A DNA stretch of 64,000 nt from Amycolatopsis sp. FDAARGOS 1241 (GCF_016889705.1 NZ_CP069526.1:4464001-4528000); one strand, 5' to 3'. Counted from the stretch's first letter, positions 9,414 to 18,150 are shown. Made by a program: numbers and translations. Notes: generated by a model from the letters alone, not told the origin.

Positions 9414-9577
9414 GGAGTCCACCTGCGTTCGACACGGATCCGGCGCGGGCGCACAGCGGCCCGCGGGAACGCGGGGGCCGCGGGGCGCAGGTGCGGGTCC
9501 AGTGCGGCTTCGCGGTCGCGCAGCGGGGAAACGACGGGCGCCGGGCGTCCGGCACGGGGCAGGCCGATGGTCCGCAT
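9410..9577 (-). CDS. Small basic protein translationally coupled to the CxxC protein
   Basis: ATG 9577 is preceded by GGTGGAG at good spacing, and the 55-residue, Arg/Pro-rich product (MRTIGLPRAGRPAP...) ends at 9410 in a GTGA overlap with the next gene. No domain is recognisable. It may be a leader-type peptide that governs translation of the downstream CxxC protein, or simply a short hypothetical gene; the ribosome-binding site and the overlap are the only support. Confidence 0.4.
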   Translation of the reverse strand: MRTIGLPRAGRPAPVVSPLRDREAALDPHLRPAAPAFPRAAVRPRRIRVERRWTP

Positions 9578-9814
9578 CAGACTCCACCTTCCGGTCCGGA
9601 GCTGGTTGGAGGGGCGGACACCCGGCGAAGTGGCCGGGAGCCGGGTGTCCGCGGGTGGCGGGGGCCTGTTCAGCATCGCGTGGCAGGCGTCACCTCGCAT
9701 TCCTGCCACCTGGAGTTCACACCCCCCGCTAGCGGGAGCGGCCGTGGGGCTGGATGTCCGGCTGGCCACGACATACCCTCTCGGTGGGTGTTGCACGTGG
9801 CCGGAGAAACGTTG

Positions 9815-11314
9815 ATGCCAGGCCGCCTCAGTGGCGGATGGGTGCGACGCTGGCCGGGTGGCGTCCTGGCCGGCGTGGTCGCTGTTGCCGCTGTGACGGG
9901 CATCGCGAAGCTCCTCGAACCGCACGTGCAGCCGGTTTCCCTGCTGACGCTGTACTTGCTCGTGGTCCTGCTGATCGCGGTGGTGTGGGGAACCGCGCTC
10001 GCCGTGGTCACTTCGGTGCTGAGCGTCGCTGTCTACGTCACGCTGTTCGTCGATCCGGCCTTTGCCCTGCCGATCGCCGATACGCAGACGGCGGTGGCCC
10101 TGGGCGTTTTCCTGATCACCGCGGTCGTGGTCGGGACGCTCGCCTCGCGCCTGCAGCGAGCGGCGCAAACCGCGGAGCGCTTGACCGAAGAGCAGTCGGC
10201 GTTGCGTCGCGTCGCGACACTCGTGGCCAAGGCGGGTCCGCCGTCCGCGGTCTTCCAGGCGGTGACCAGTGAAGTCGGCAAACTGTACGACGCGGACCTC
10301 GCCCGGATGGAGCGCTACGAGACGGACGGCACCGTGACCGGAGTGGCCGCCTTCAGCCGGGTGCCCGTGCACCTGGCCGTCGGGCAGCGGTTCGCCCTCG
10401 ACGGGCTCAGCGTCGCCCGCGAAGTGCGGGAGACGGGCCGGCCGGTCCGGCTCGAGACCTTCCGCGGCGCCGAGGGCGCCATCGCCCGGGAGGCACGCGG
10501 GCTCGGCATCCGCTCGTCCGTCGGCTGCCCCATCCTCGTCGCCGGCCGGGTGTGGGGGGTGATCGCCGCGTCGACGAAGAGCGACCAGCCCTTCCCACCC
10601 AACACCGAGACGCGGCTCGCGAGCTTCACCGAACTCGTCGCGACCGCCATCGGGAACGCCGAGTCCCGGGCCGAGCTCCGAGCGTCCCGCGCCCGCATCG
10701 TCGCGACCGCCGACCGGACCCGCCGGCGCATCGAACGCGATCTCCACGACGGCGCGCAGCAGCGGCTCGTGTCGCTGGCGCTGCAGGTGCGCGCCGTGCA
10801 GGCGCTGGTCCCCCGCGAGCTCGGCGAGGCGGCCCAGGAGCTGGAGAACATCGCGAGCGGGCTGTCGGCAGCACTCGACGAGCTGCGGGAGACGGCTCGC
10901 GGCATCCACCCGGCGATCCTCGCCGAAGGCGGGCTGGTGCCCGCGCTGAAAGCACTCGCCCGGCGCTCGCCGTACCCGGTCCAACTCACGGTCCGCGCCA
11001 ACGGGCGCCTGCCCGAACCGATCGAGATCGGCGCGTACTACGTCGTCGCCGAAGCGCTGACCAACGCGGCCAAGCACGCCCGCGCGAGTTCCGTCACGGT
11101 CGTCGTCGAGGCGCGCGACGATGCGCTGCACGTGGCGGTGGAAGACGACGGCGACGGCGGCGCCGACTTCACCGCCGGGACGGGCCTGACCGGGATCCGG
11201 GACCGCGTCGAAGCGCTGGGCGGGCGGGTCTCCCTCCACAGCCCACCCGCCGACGGCACCAGGCTCGAAGCGGACCTCCCGTTCGCGCAGCAGACCACCA
11301 GCGCTGCGGGGTGA
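9815..11314 (+). CDS. GAF-domain sensor histidine kinase (HisKA_3/NarX-type)
   Basis: ATG 9815 follows GGAGAAA; GTG 9797 is an alternative. The roughly 499-residue protein has a DUF4118-like four-helix membrane region (about residues 10-110), a GAF domain (about 130-280), a HisKA_3 dimerisation domain with the phosphoacceptor motif ERDLHDGAQQRLVSLALQ, and a HATPase_c domain with EALTNAAKHA (N box) and GTGLTGIRDRVEALGG (G boxes). It should autophosphorylate on His and signal to a NarL-type regulator. Candidate partners are the receiver protein at 11672 and the LuxR-type regulator at 12025, both within 1.4 kb. Confidence 0.92.
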   Translation: MPGRLSGGWVRRWPGGVLAGVVAVAAVTGIAKLLEPHVQPVSLLTLYLLVVLLIAVVWGTALAVVTSVLSVAVYVTLFVDPAFALPIADTQTAVALGVFLITAVVVGTLASRLQRAAQTAERLTEEQSALRRVATLVAKAGPPSAVFQAVTSEVGKLYDADLARMERYETDGTVTGVAAFSRVPVHLAVGQRFALDGLSVAREVRETGRPVRLETFRGAEGAIAREARGLGIRSSVGCPILVAGRVWGVIAASTKSDQPFPPNTETRLASFTELVATAIGNAESRAELRASRARIVATADRTRRRIERDLHDGAQQRLVSLALQVRAVQALVPRELGEAAQELENIASGLSAALDELRETARGIHPAILAEGGLVPALKALARRSPYPVQLTVRANGRLPEPIEIGAYYVVAEALTNAAKHARASSVTVVVEARDDALHVAVEDDGDGGADFTAGTGLTGIRDRVEALGGRVSLHSPPADGTRLEADLPFAQQTTSAAG

Positions 11315-11441
11315 TACCGGTCAGCCGGTAGAGCCCGTTCCCGGCAGCCGGGCCCGGGAAATGCCCGGTCGCCGTGACGACGCGGACACCGTCGGCCCGC
11401 CAGACTGGACGAGTCCCGTTCAGCCCGGAAGAAGCGACGTC

Positions 11442-11630
11442 ATGAACAACCACCACCACGCCAGCAACAAGTACTGCGGCCACTGCGACCGCTGGCACTG
11501 CCAGTGCGACGGCTGTGGCTGGTTCTGGTACGGCGCGTGCACGTTCACCGAGGCGCTCCGGCACATCCGGCTTCACCAGCTCGACCGGGTGTACGCGGAA
11601 GCGGTTGCCGGGCCGCGGCGTACCGGCTAG
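11442..11630 (+). CDS. Cys/His-rich small protein, putative zinc binder
   Basis: ATG 11442 (GGAAGAAG upstream) encodes 62 residues beginning MNNHHHASNKYCGHCDRWHC and continuing QCDGCGWFWYGAC. The dense Cys and His pattern (YCGHC, HCQC, CDGC) suggests a treble or ribbon zinc site, or a metal chaperone. The tail contains an amphipathic helix (TEALRHIRLHQLDRVYAEA). The gene lies between a histidine kinase and a receiver-domain gene, all co-directional. No family is recognised. Confidence 0.6.
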   Translation: MNNHHHASNKYCGHCDRWHCQCDGCGWFWYGACTFTEALRHIRLHQLDRVYAEAVAGPRRTG

Positions 11631-11671
11631 CCGGGATGCGCCCGACGGGTCACTCCTGGGAGGGTGAGTGC

Positions 11672-12028
11672 GTGCGGTGTCTGATCGTCGACGACAGTCC
11701 GGACTTTCTGGCCGCGGCTCGCCGGCTCTTGGAGCGGGAGGGCGTGACGGTCGCCGGGGTCGCAAGCGACAGTGCGGGGGCGCTGCGGTCCGTCGAGGAC
11801 CTGCGGCCCGAAGTCGTGCTGGTCGACATCGACCTCGGCGGTGAAAGCGGCCTGGAGCTGGTCGGCAAGCTCGATCGCACCCCCGCCGGCGGCGAATCGC
11901 GGATCATCGTGATCTCGACCCACGCCGAGGAGGACTACCACGACGTGATCGCGGCCGGGCCGGCCGCGGGCTTCCTGTCGAAGTCTTCGCTCTCGGCGCG
12001 AGCGATCCACCAGCTGCTGGAGCGCTAG
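11672..12028 (+). CDS. Stand-alone response regulator receiver domain
   Basis: GTG 11672 starts VRCLIVDDSPDFLAAARRLL. The 118-residue protein is a single CheY-like receiver domain: acidic pair DD at residues 7-8, phosphoacceptor in VLVDIDLGGESG, the conserved Ser/Thr in VISTHA, and Lys in FLSKSS. There is no output domain, so it would act as a phosphorelay or competing receiver, probably for the kinase at 9815. Its stop codon shares CTAG (12025-12028) with the stop of the convergent LuxR-type regulator. Confidence 0.88.
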   Translation: MRCLIVDDSPDFLAAARRLLEREGVTVAGVASDSAGALRSVEDLRPEVVLVDIDLGGESGLELVGKLDRTPAGGESRIIVISTHAEEDYHDVIAAGPAAGFLSKSSLSARAIHQLLER

Positions 12029-12678
12029 CGGTTGTCGAGGTAGGTGAGCACGGCCAGGACGCGCCGGTGGTCGTCCGTGGTCTCCGGCAGGTCGAGTTTC
12101 GCCAGCACGCTGCGGACGTGTTTCTCCACGGTGCCCTCGGTGACCCACAGCCGCCGCGCGATGCCGGAATTGGACCGGCCCTCGGCCATCAGCGAGAGGA
12201 CTTCGCGTTCCCTGGCGCTGAGCGCGGCCAGCGGATCGTTGCGGTGGCGCGCCTCCACCAGCTCCTGCACGATCGCCGGCTCCACCACCGACCCGCCCCG
12301 CGCGATGCGCCGCAACGCGTCGAGGAACTCCCCCACGTCCGCGACCCGGCTCTTGAGCAGGTACCCGATGCTGCGGCCGCTGACGAGCAGCTCCATCGCG
12401 TGGTCGACGTCGGCGTGGGCGGACAGCACCAGGATCCCGACGTCGGGCAGCTCCTGCCGGATGATTCGCGCCGCCTCCAGCCCCTCGGCGGTGTGCGTCG
12501 GCGGCATGCGCACGTCCACCAGCACCAGGTCGGGTTCGTGCTCGCGCGTCAGCTTCAGCAGCCCGGCCGCGTCGCCGGCCTGCCCGACGACCGTGAACCC
12601 AGACCGCTCGAGCAAACTGGCGAGGCCTTCGCGCAGCAGCACGTCGTCCTCGGCAACCACCACCCGCGGCATCGTCAT
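12025..12678 (-). CDS. NarL/FixJ-family response regulator
   Basis: ATG 12678 (MTMPRVVVAEDDVLLREGL) gives 217 residues; the longer ORF upstream is a shadow. A receiver domain (about residues 4-120; acidic pair ED, phospho-Asp in VLVDVRMPP, Lys in LLKSRV) is followed by a LuxR-type helix-turn-helix (about 150-210) with LSAREREVLSLMAEGRSNSGIA and TEGTVEKHVRSVLAKL. It is convergent with the lone receiver and shares the CTAG stop. The GAF histidine kinase at 9815 belongs to the class that normally pairs with such regulators. Confidence 0.92.
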   Translation of the reverse strand: MTMPRVVVAEDDVLLREGLASLLERSGFTVVGQAGDAAGLLKLTREHEPDLVLVDVRMPPTHTAEGLEAARIIRQELPDVGILVLSAHADVDHAMELLVSGRSIGYLLKSRVADVGEFLDALRRIARGGSVVEPAIVQELVEARHRNDPLAALSAREREVLSLMAEGRSNSGIARRLWVTEGTVEKHVRSVLAKLDLPETTDDHRRVLAVLTYLDNR

Positions 12679-12877
12679 CACCGCACCCGCTCTCGCCGCG
12701 GAGCTCGTCGGAAGAGCCGCGGAACCCAAGTGGGCAAATCGTGCCATATCCGCAGCGCCGACGGCCACCGGCGGGAGTTCAGCGGGCCAGGCACGGGCGC
12801 TCCCGCGGAAACCTCCGCGGAGCTGAGGGATCGCCGACCGGGCTGAATCCGGACGCGCTGACCGGCTCGACCCGGGG

Positions 12878-13798
12878 TCAGTACCGCGCGCCGGTGGTAA
12901 GTTCCCGCGACAACACGAGCGAGCGCAGCGCTTCCTCCGAGGACGTGCCGGGCTCCGTGTGGTAGATCGCCGGCGACTGGTCTTCGTCGCCGGGCAGGGT
13001 GAAAGTCTCGTGGGGGACGGTCGGCTCGCCGACCTCCGGGTGGTTGATCGGCATGCCGCCTCGGGTCTTGCGCTTGACCTGGTGGGCGTCCCACAGGCGC
13101 CGGAAGTCCGCGCTGACCGACAGGTCCGCGAGCAGCTCCGCCAGCTGCGGGTCGTTCGGGTAGCGGCCGGCGTACCAGCGCAGGTGACCGACCACGTCGG
13201 CCGCCTTGGTCTCCCAGTCGGCGAAGCGCAGCCGCGCCGCGGGCTCGAGGAAGGCGACGCGGCCCCAGTGGCGCTCGCTCGGAGCCCGCGCGTTCCAGTC
13301 GCCGAACAGCACGCACGCCAGGCGGTTCCACGCGAGCACGTCGCTGCGGCGGCTCCAGTCGTACGCGGGCACACTGTCCAATGCGGACAGTGTCGCCAGT
13401 GGCTCGGGCCGCGCCTGCTGGCGCTGCGCCTCGACTCGGCGCTTGCGGTGCGGCGGCCCGGCCAGGTGGACCAGGTGCGCGTGCTCGGCTTCGGACAGCG
13501 CGAGCGCCGAGGAGACCGCGTCGAGGACCTCGGCCGAGACGTTCTGGCCGTTGCCCTGCTCCAGGCGCGTGTAGTGCGCGACCGACACGCCCGCGACCTG
13601 GGCCAGCTCCTCGCGCCGCAAGCCGGGCACGCGGCGGCGCAGGCCGTACTCGGGCAGCCCGACGTCCGCCGGCTTGAGTCCGGCCCGCCGGCTGCGCAGG
13701 AACTCGCCGAGTTCCGTGCGCTGGTCGAAGTACAGCTCCGGGGCTTCGGGGCCGTCGTTGGGGGCCGTCGTCGTGCCGGTGTCGGGGTCGGTCGCCAT
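12878..13798 (-). CDS. XRE-family regulator with MmyB-like ligand-binding domain
   Basis: ATG 13798 gives 306 residues. An N-terminal helix-turn-helix (about residues 28-95) contains LGEFLRSRRAGLKP, RRVPGLRREELAQVAGVSVAHYTRLEQG and VSAEVLDAVSSAL, the hallmark of actinobacterial MmyB-like regulators. The C-terminal PAS-like ligand-binding half includes YDWSRRSDVLAWNRLACVLFGDW and DFRRLWDAHQV. Such regulators bind fatty-acid-like or other small ligands and usually control neighbouring oxidoreductase or transporter genes. The FUSC exporter gene lies just upstream (44 bp away) on the same strand, which suggests a functional link. Confidence 0.9.
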   Translation of the reverse strand: MATDPDTGTTTAPNDGPEAPELYFDQRTELGEFLRSRRAGLKPADVGLPEYGLRRRVPGLRREELAQVAGVSVAHYTRLEQGNGQNVSAEVLDAVSSALALSEAEHAHLVHLAGPPHRKRRVEAQRQQARPEPLATLSALDSVPAYDWSRRSDVLAWNRLACVLFGDWNARAPSERHWGRVAFLEPAARLRFADWETKAADVVGHLRWYAGRYPNDPQLAELLADLSVSADFRRLWDAHQVKRKTRGGMPINHPEVGEPTVPHETFTLPGDEDQSPAIYHTEPGTSSEEALRSLVLSRELTTGARY

Positions 13799-13841
13799 GC
13801 GCTTCAATATTGCGCCGAATGCCCGATGCGGCACCCGGGAA

Positions 13842-15653
13842 TCACCCGGGACCCGGCTTCCCCGCGGCCATTCCGAGAGCGGTGACCAGGAGGTGGTTCG
13901 CCGCGCTGAGCCGCGGATAACCCGGGATCGGGCCGTGGTCGGCGACGGGCGCCGGGACGCCCTGTTCGAGTGCGTCGGCGAACCGGTCGAGCCCGCACAA
14001 GAACGCTCGCGCGCGCTCCCGCGGCGGGGCGGGGCGGTCGTACGGGATGGCGAGCGCGAGCAGCGCCAGCTCGTCGGCGGCGTAGGTGACCCGGTGCGCG
14101 CGTTCGGCTCGCCGGTCCGGCAGCCGATCGGCCCGTGCGTCTTCGGCGACGCTGCGCAAGTCGAGCACGGTTTCCCGCAACCGGCCCCGGGGTTCTTCGG
14201 CATCGCCGACATCGAGCCAGCGCCGGCGGAACACCTCGGCGACCACGCGCAGGGTTCGGGCCTGCACCTGGGGCAGCCGAGCGGCGGTGGCGCGCGGCCA
14301 CAACAGGACGCGCAGCACGACGGCGAGGACCGCGCCGATCGCGGTGTCCAGCAGCCGCGCGCCGAGCGCGCTGCCGAACTCGGCTCCCGGCACGGCGAGC
14401 TCGTACTGGAACAGCGGCACGAGTGTCACGAAGGCGACCCCGACGCCGTAGACGACGGGCAGGAATACCTCGGCGACGAACTGCGCGCCGATCGCGACGA
14501 GCGCGATCACCAGCGGCGTCGGCGCGCCCGCGAACCCGGCGAAGACCGCGCCGGCCAGCACGACGCCGCCGGCCGTGCCCACCGTGCGGTGCAGGGAGCG
14601 GCGCAGCAGCAACGTCACGTTGGATGCTTGCAGCACCGCCGCCACGGTCAGCCCCACCCAGTACGCGTGCGCCAAGCCGAGCAGCCGGCCGGTCAGCACA
14701 CCCACGGCGACGGCGACGCCGATGCGCGCCGCGGCGGGCAGCGCGACCGCGCGCAGGGTCAGGGCCTGCCTCAGTTTCGCGCCGGACCCGGGTTCGAGCA
14801 CGTCCGCATCGCCCACACCGTGGCCGGCGAGCACGAGGTTCGCGTCGTCGAACGCGCGCTCGAGACCGCCGTGGCCGGGCGGCGAGGCCGGGCGGCCCCT
14901 TCGGAGGTCGTCGAGCTCCGGTCGCCACGTCTGCACGGCGAGCGGCTCGGTGGCGTCGAAGGAGATCGACAGCGCGGAGGCGAGCATGAGATCCGCCGCG
15001 GCGAGCGGCCGCACCGTGGCGGCGGAGCCGGGCCGCGCCTGCCGTGATGTTTCGAGCCCGCGGCCGAGCACGCCGACGGCGCGGCGGCGGGTATCGGCAG
15101 CCGAGGGGGTTCCGGCCGTCCGGAGGACGTCCTCGACCGCGTCCCACGCCTCGTCCACCACGTGCCCGAGGCCGTCGCCGGGCCCGACCACCGCGGACAC
15201 CACGAGCCCGGTCAGCGCACCGGCGGCGACGAGCACACCGTGCACCAGCGCCTCCCCGGGTCCCACGGATTCCCCGGACGCAACCAGCACGGCGAGGACG
15301 ATCAGGTATTCCCTCGGCGGTGGCACCCGCATCGCCAGGCACACGAAGCTCGCGCCCGCCGCGACCAGCCCGGCGAACGCGATCGACACCCACGGCACCC
15401 GAGCCGCCAGTCCGCTGAGCGGCACGAGCACGGTCAACCCGAGACCCACCGCGGCGACCACACGCAACCGGTGCCGCCGCGGCGCGTTGCCCGCGTACAC
15501 CCCCGCCATGCCGCCGAGCGACGCGATCGCCCCGAGGTCCGCCCGGCCGGCCAGCACCCCGGCCAGCAACGGCACGCCGACGCTCGCCGCCCCGCGCACC
15601 CCGAGCGGCCACCGGGCGACGAACGCCGCCGGCAACGTGCGCAGTTTCGGCAT
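13842..15653 (-). CDS. FUSC-family (fusaric-acid-resistance-like) membrane exporter
   Basis: The 603-residue protein has two membrane blocks, each of about five to six helices (residues ~15-170 and ~310-440). They are separated by a soluble segment and followed by a cytoplasmic tail, the standard FUSC/aromatic-acid exporter architecture. Hydrophobic motifs such as YWVGLTVAAVLQ and GTAGGVVLAGAVFAGF are typical of the second FUSC block. It probably exports aromatic acids or other small toxic compounds. The gene is followed on the same strand by the XRE/MmyB-type regulator. It is complete and has no frameshift. Confidence 0.85.
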   Translation of the reverse strand: MPKLRTLPAAFVARWPLGVRGAASVGVPLLAGVLAGRADLGAIASLGGMAGVYAGNAPRRHRLRVVAAVGLGLTVLVPLSGLAARVPWVSIAFAGLVAAGASFVCLAMRVPPPREYLIVLAVLVASGESVGPGEALVHGVLVAAGALTGLVVSAVVGPGDGLGHVVDEAWDAVEDVLRTAGTPSAADTRRRAVGVLGRGLETSRQARPGSAATVRPLAAADLMLASALSISFDATEPLAVQTWRPELDDLRRGRPASPPGHGGLERAFDDANLVLAGHGVGDADVLEPGSGAKLRQALTLRAVALPAAARIGVAVAVGVLTGRLLGLAHAYWVGLTVAAVLQASNVTLLLRRSLHRTVGTAGGVVLAGAVFAGFAGAPTPLVIALVAIGAQFVAEVFLPVVYGVGVAFVTLVPLFQYELAVPGAEFGSALGARLLDTAIGAVLAVVLRVLLWPRATAARLPQVQARTLRVVAEVFRRRWLDVGDAEEPRGRLRETVLDLRSVAEDARADRLPDRRAERAHRVTYAADELALLALAIPYDRPAPPRERARAFLCGLDRFADALEQGVPAPVADHGPIPGYPRLSAANHLLVTALGMAAGKPGPG

Positions 15654-15910
15654 GGCTGGTTCCTCGGCGGTCCGGCGGTTTCGTCCCGGTCACCGTAATC
15701 GCGCGCGGCCGCGGCGTCGTGGTGGTGTGGGCCGGACGACGCCGCAACGGCGGCGGGGAGATCCTCGACGACCTTCGCGATCCCCGAAATCGTCCGGCGG
15801 CCCGCCTTGTTTCTCGACCGTGGGGCCGCCTCTGCGACTTCACGCCGGACGTGGGGCCCTGATCCCAGCCGAGCCGCCGTCGGGACACCTGCGCTCCTAG
15901 ACTGGGCCGC

Positions 15911-16339
15911 ATGCCGGACGACGACCGCCCCGCGTGCGTCGAGGACGTGCACGAGCTGGCGCTCGCGATGCCGCACGTGACCGTCTGGCCGGGGTCCGAG
16001 CACAAACCCGTGTACCAGGTCGGCGGCAAGTCGTTCGTCTTCTTCCGCAACCCGCGCCCGGACGCCTTCGACCCCGAAACCGGCGAGCGCTACGCCGACG
16101 TGATCGTCTTCTGGGTCCCGTCCGAAGCCGACAAGGAAGCACTCGTCCAGGACGAAACCTCGCCGTTCTTCACCACCCCGCACTTCCGCGGCCACCTCTC
16201 GGTGCTGGTCCGGGCCTGCCGCCTCGGCGAGATCAGCCACGGCGAGCTCGCGGAGGTCGTCCAGGAGGCGTGGCTTTCGCGCGCGTCGGCCCGCCGGGCC
16301 GCGACGTGGCTCGCCGAGCACCCGCCACCGGCCGGCTGA
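15911..16339 (+). CDS. MmcQ/YjbR-family protein
   Basis: The 142-residue protein starts at ATG 15911. It contains ELALAMPHVTVWPGSEHKP, VGGKSFVFFRNP and the C-terminal segment ELAEVVQEAWLSRASARRAATWL, which match the MmcQ/YjbR (double-wing, CyaY-like) family. Members are small proteins with DNA-binding-like folds and no established function. It is monocistronic, divergent from FUSC and convergent with the ATPase at 16387. About 250 bp upstream (15654-15910) contain no gene. Confidence 0.82.
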   Translation: MPDDDRPACVEDVHELALAMPHVTVWPGSEHKPVYQVGGKSFVFFRNPRPDAFDPETGERYADVIVFWVPSEADKEALVQDETSPFFTTPHFRGHLSVLVRACRLGEISHGELAEVVQEAWLSRASARRAATWLAEHPPPAG

Positions 16340-16386
16340 CGGTGCCCGAGTGATCCACTGTGGACCGCGGCGGCCGAGCCCTCCCC

Positions 16387-16824
16387 TCAGTTCGGGCTGG
16401 GTGACGAAGACGGCTTCGGGTACCAGGTCATCGTCACGGTGGTGCCGCGTTCGGACGGGTCGACGGTGGCGTCGTCCGGCAATGCCCGGATGAGCGGAAG
16501 CCCGCGCCCGCGCAACGGCCCGGGGTTCGCGGCCGGAGGCAGCCAGCGGCCGTGGTCGGTGACGGTGACGCGGATCAGGCCCGGCTCGTGGCGGGCGTTG
16601 AGCTCCACGTCGCCGGGGGCCTTCGGATAGGCGTGGTCCGCGGTGTTGATCATCGCCTCGTACGCGGCCAGTTCGACGTCGCCGGCGAGGTCGCCGGGCA
16701 CGTCGAGGGCGCGCAGCCAGCCGGCCAGGTCGTGGCGGAGCCCGGTGATGTCGTCGGTCCGGGCGGGCCGGCGCGCCCGGAGTTCGGGCTTCGCGGCCGC
16801 GTCGAGGTCCCCGCGCCGGGCCAT
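16387..16824 (-). CDS. Anti-sigma-factor-type ATP-binding (HATPase_c) protein
   Basis: ATG 16824 gives 145 residues. The GHKL motifs are visible: an N box EAMINTADHAYP, a G1-like VTDHGRW and a G2 GRGLPLIRALPDD. This is the RsbW/SpoIIAB-type kinase fold that phosphorylates STAS antagonists and binds a sigma factor. It lies 55 bp downstream of a STAS gene (16880-17260) on the same strand, forming an antagonist-kinase pair. The sigma factor itself is not adjacent. Confidence 0.87.
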   Translation of the reverse strand: MARRGDLDAAAKPELRARRPARTDDITGLRHDLAGWLRALDVPGDLAGDVELAAYEAMINTADHAYPKAPGDVELNARHEPGLIRVTVTDHGRWLPPAANPGPLRGRGLPLIRALPDDATVDPSERGTTVTMTWYPKPSSSPSPN

Positions 16825-16879
16825 GCTCACCACCTTGTCCTGCGGTCTTCGGTTCCGCCGCGCGGCGCACGGCGTTCTT

Positions 16880-17260
16880 TCAGCTGCCTGCGATGGCCTC
16901 GGCCGCCGAGGGGTACTGCGGGAACAACCCGTCAAGGCCGAGCAGCGTCAGCGTCCGCGCGATCCGGTGCTCGACCGCCAGCCGGACCTGAGTCCGCTCA
17001 CCCGCGACGCGCTGCGCCTCCACCAGCACCGCCAGCGCGGATGAGGAGAAGAACTCCACGTCGGTCAGATCCAGCACGAGCACGCCGGGTCCTCCCTCGA
17101 ACGCCTCACGGATCGCCGCCTGCAACCGGGGTGTGGTGACCGCGTCGAACTCACCGCGCGCCGTGAGCACCACTGCGGCACCGTCGCGCCGCAGACTGAC
17201 GCCCGTACTCTCCGTCCCGCTCGTGAACGCCGGCTGCCGGTCGGCATCGAAAGCCTGCAT
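16880..17260 (-). CDS. STAS-domain anti-sigma factor antagonist
   Basis: ATG 17260 follows GGAGGA, giving 126 residues. The STAS fold is evident: RGEFDAVTTPRLQAAI, then VLVLDLTDVEFFSSSALAVL with the Ser that is phosphorylated by the cognate kinase, and a C-terminal LTLLGLDGLFPQYPS helix. It should be switched by the ATPase encoded directly downstream. The gene is divergent from the SpoIIE/ATPase fusion at 17413, so both transcription units share a 152-bp promoter region. Confidence 0.9.
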   Translation of the reverse strand: MQAFDADRQPAFTSGTESTGVSLRRDGAAVVLTARGEFDAVTTPRLQAAIREAFEGGPGVLVLDLTDVEFFSSSALAVLVEAQRVAGERTQVRLAVEHRIARTLTLLGLDGLFPQYPSAAEAIAGS

Positions 17261-17333
17261 CGGCCGATCCTCCCGCATTCGCCGCCACCCCGCACGACAG
17301 CGGAGCCACCACGTCGGAAGATCGCCGAGTGCC

Positions 17334-17359
17334 GTGTGGACCGCGGCGGAACCGGGTAT
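17334..17359 (+). promoter_or_regulatory. Candidate SigB/SigF-like promoter for the SpoIIE-ATPase gene
   Basis: GTGT (17334-17337), 16 nt, then GGGTAT (17354-17359) lies 54 bp upstream of the start at 17413. It differs by one base from the GTTT...GGGTA consensus recognised by actinobacterial general-stress sigma factors. Support is weaker than for the promoter at 18451. Confidence 0.35.
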
Positions 17360-17412
17360 GGGCACGTCACGGCAGTAAGCTGAGAGCCCGCGGGGCGAAG
17401 AGAGGGCATCGA

Positions 17413-18150
17413 GTGCGTTCCGAGGATGCCGGTCCGCCGGCCGGTGGGAGCAGCGTGTTCGCTGCCGATGACGAGGGAGGCCGGGCCATCCCGCTGGGCG
17501 TCCGCACGGACACCACCCGCTTCGAAGCCCGGGCGGTGCTGCTGCCTCGCTCCATCCTACTGCTCTACACCGACGGGCTCGTCGAACGCCGCCGCCGGTC
17601 CCTCGACGAGGGCATCGGCCAGGCCGCCGACCTCGTCGGCGAAGGCCGCGACGTGGCACTCGCGGACCTGGCCGGCCGGCTCATGACCGGACTCGCTCCG
17701 GCGGCCGGGTTCGAAGACGACGTGGCGCTGTTGCTGTACCGCCGGCCGGGGCCGCTGGATCTGGAGTACTCCGCCGACCTCGATCACCTCGCGCCGGCGC
17801 GCCGGGCCCTGCGCGGCTGGCTCGAGCAGTGCGCCCTCGGGCCCGAGCAGGCCCAGGACATCCTCGTCGCCGCAGGCGAGGCGCTGGCCAACGCGATCGA
17901 GCACGGCCACCGCGACTCGCCCGGCGGGCTCGTCCGCCTGCGAGCCACCGCCTCGGTCGACCGGGTCGAGGTGACCGTCGCCGACACCGGAACGTGGAAG
18001 CCGCCGCGGCCGTCCAGCGGGTCCTTGCGCGGCCGGGGCCTGGCCCTCATGAGAGCGTTGCTGGAGGAAGTCAGCGTCGATCCCGGTCCCACCGGGACCA
18101 CCGTCCGCCTGCGAACGAGGATCGTCCATGACGAGCCCGCTCACCCTTGA
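17413..18150 (+). CDS. Truncated SpoIIE phosphatase fused to anti-sigma-type ATPase domain
   Basis: GTG 17413 gives 245 residues. Residues about 15-115 correspond only to the C-terminal half of a SpoIIE/PP2C domain (IPLGVRTDTTRFE, LLYTDGLVERRRRS, FEDDVALLLYRR). The N-terminal metal-binding Asp motifs are absent and no upstream coding sequence supplies them. Residues about 125-240 form a HATPase_c domain with EALANAIEHGHRD and GRGLALMRALLEEV. Catalytic phosphatase activity is therefore doubtful, whereas kinase or sigma-binding function may remain. It overlaps the following STAS gene by 23 bp, which argues for coupled expression. Confidence 0.82.
   Translation: MRSEDAGPPAGGSSVFAADDEGGRAIPLGVRTDTTRFEARAVLLPRSILLLYTDGLVERRRRSLDEGIGQAADLVGEGRDVALADLAGRLMTGLAPAAGFEDDVALLLYRRPGPLDLEYSADLDHLAPARRALRGWLEQCALGPEQAQDILVAAGEALANAIEHGHRDSPGGLVRLRATASVDRVEVTVADTGTWKPPRPSSGSLRGRGLALMRALLEEVSVDPGPTGTTVRLRTRIVHDEPAHP

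Noticed and set aside
13804..16050. 748-codon minus-strand frame across the FUSC gene
   Set aside because: It reads the FUSC gene in a wrong frame on the same strand, and the product is Arg-rich without domains.
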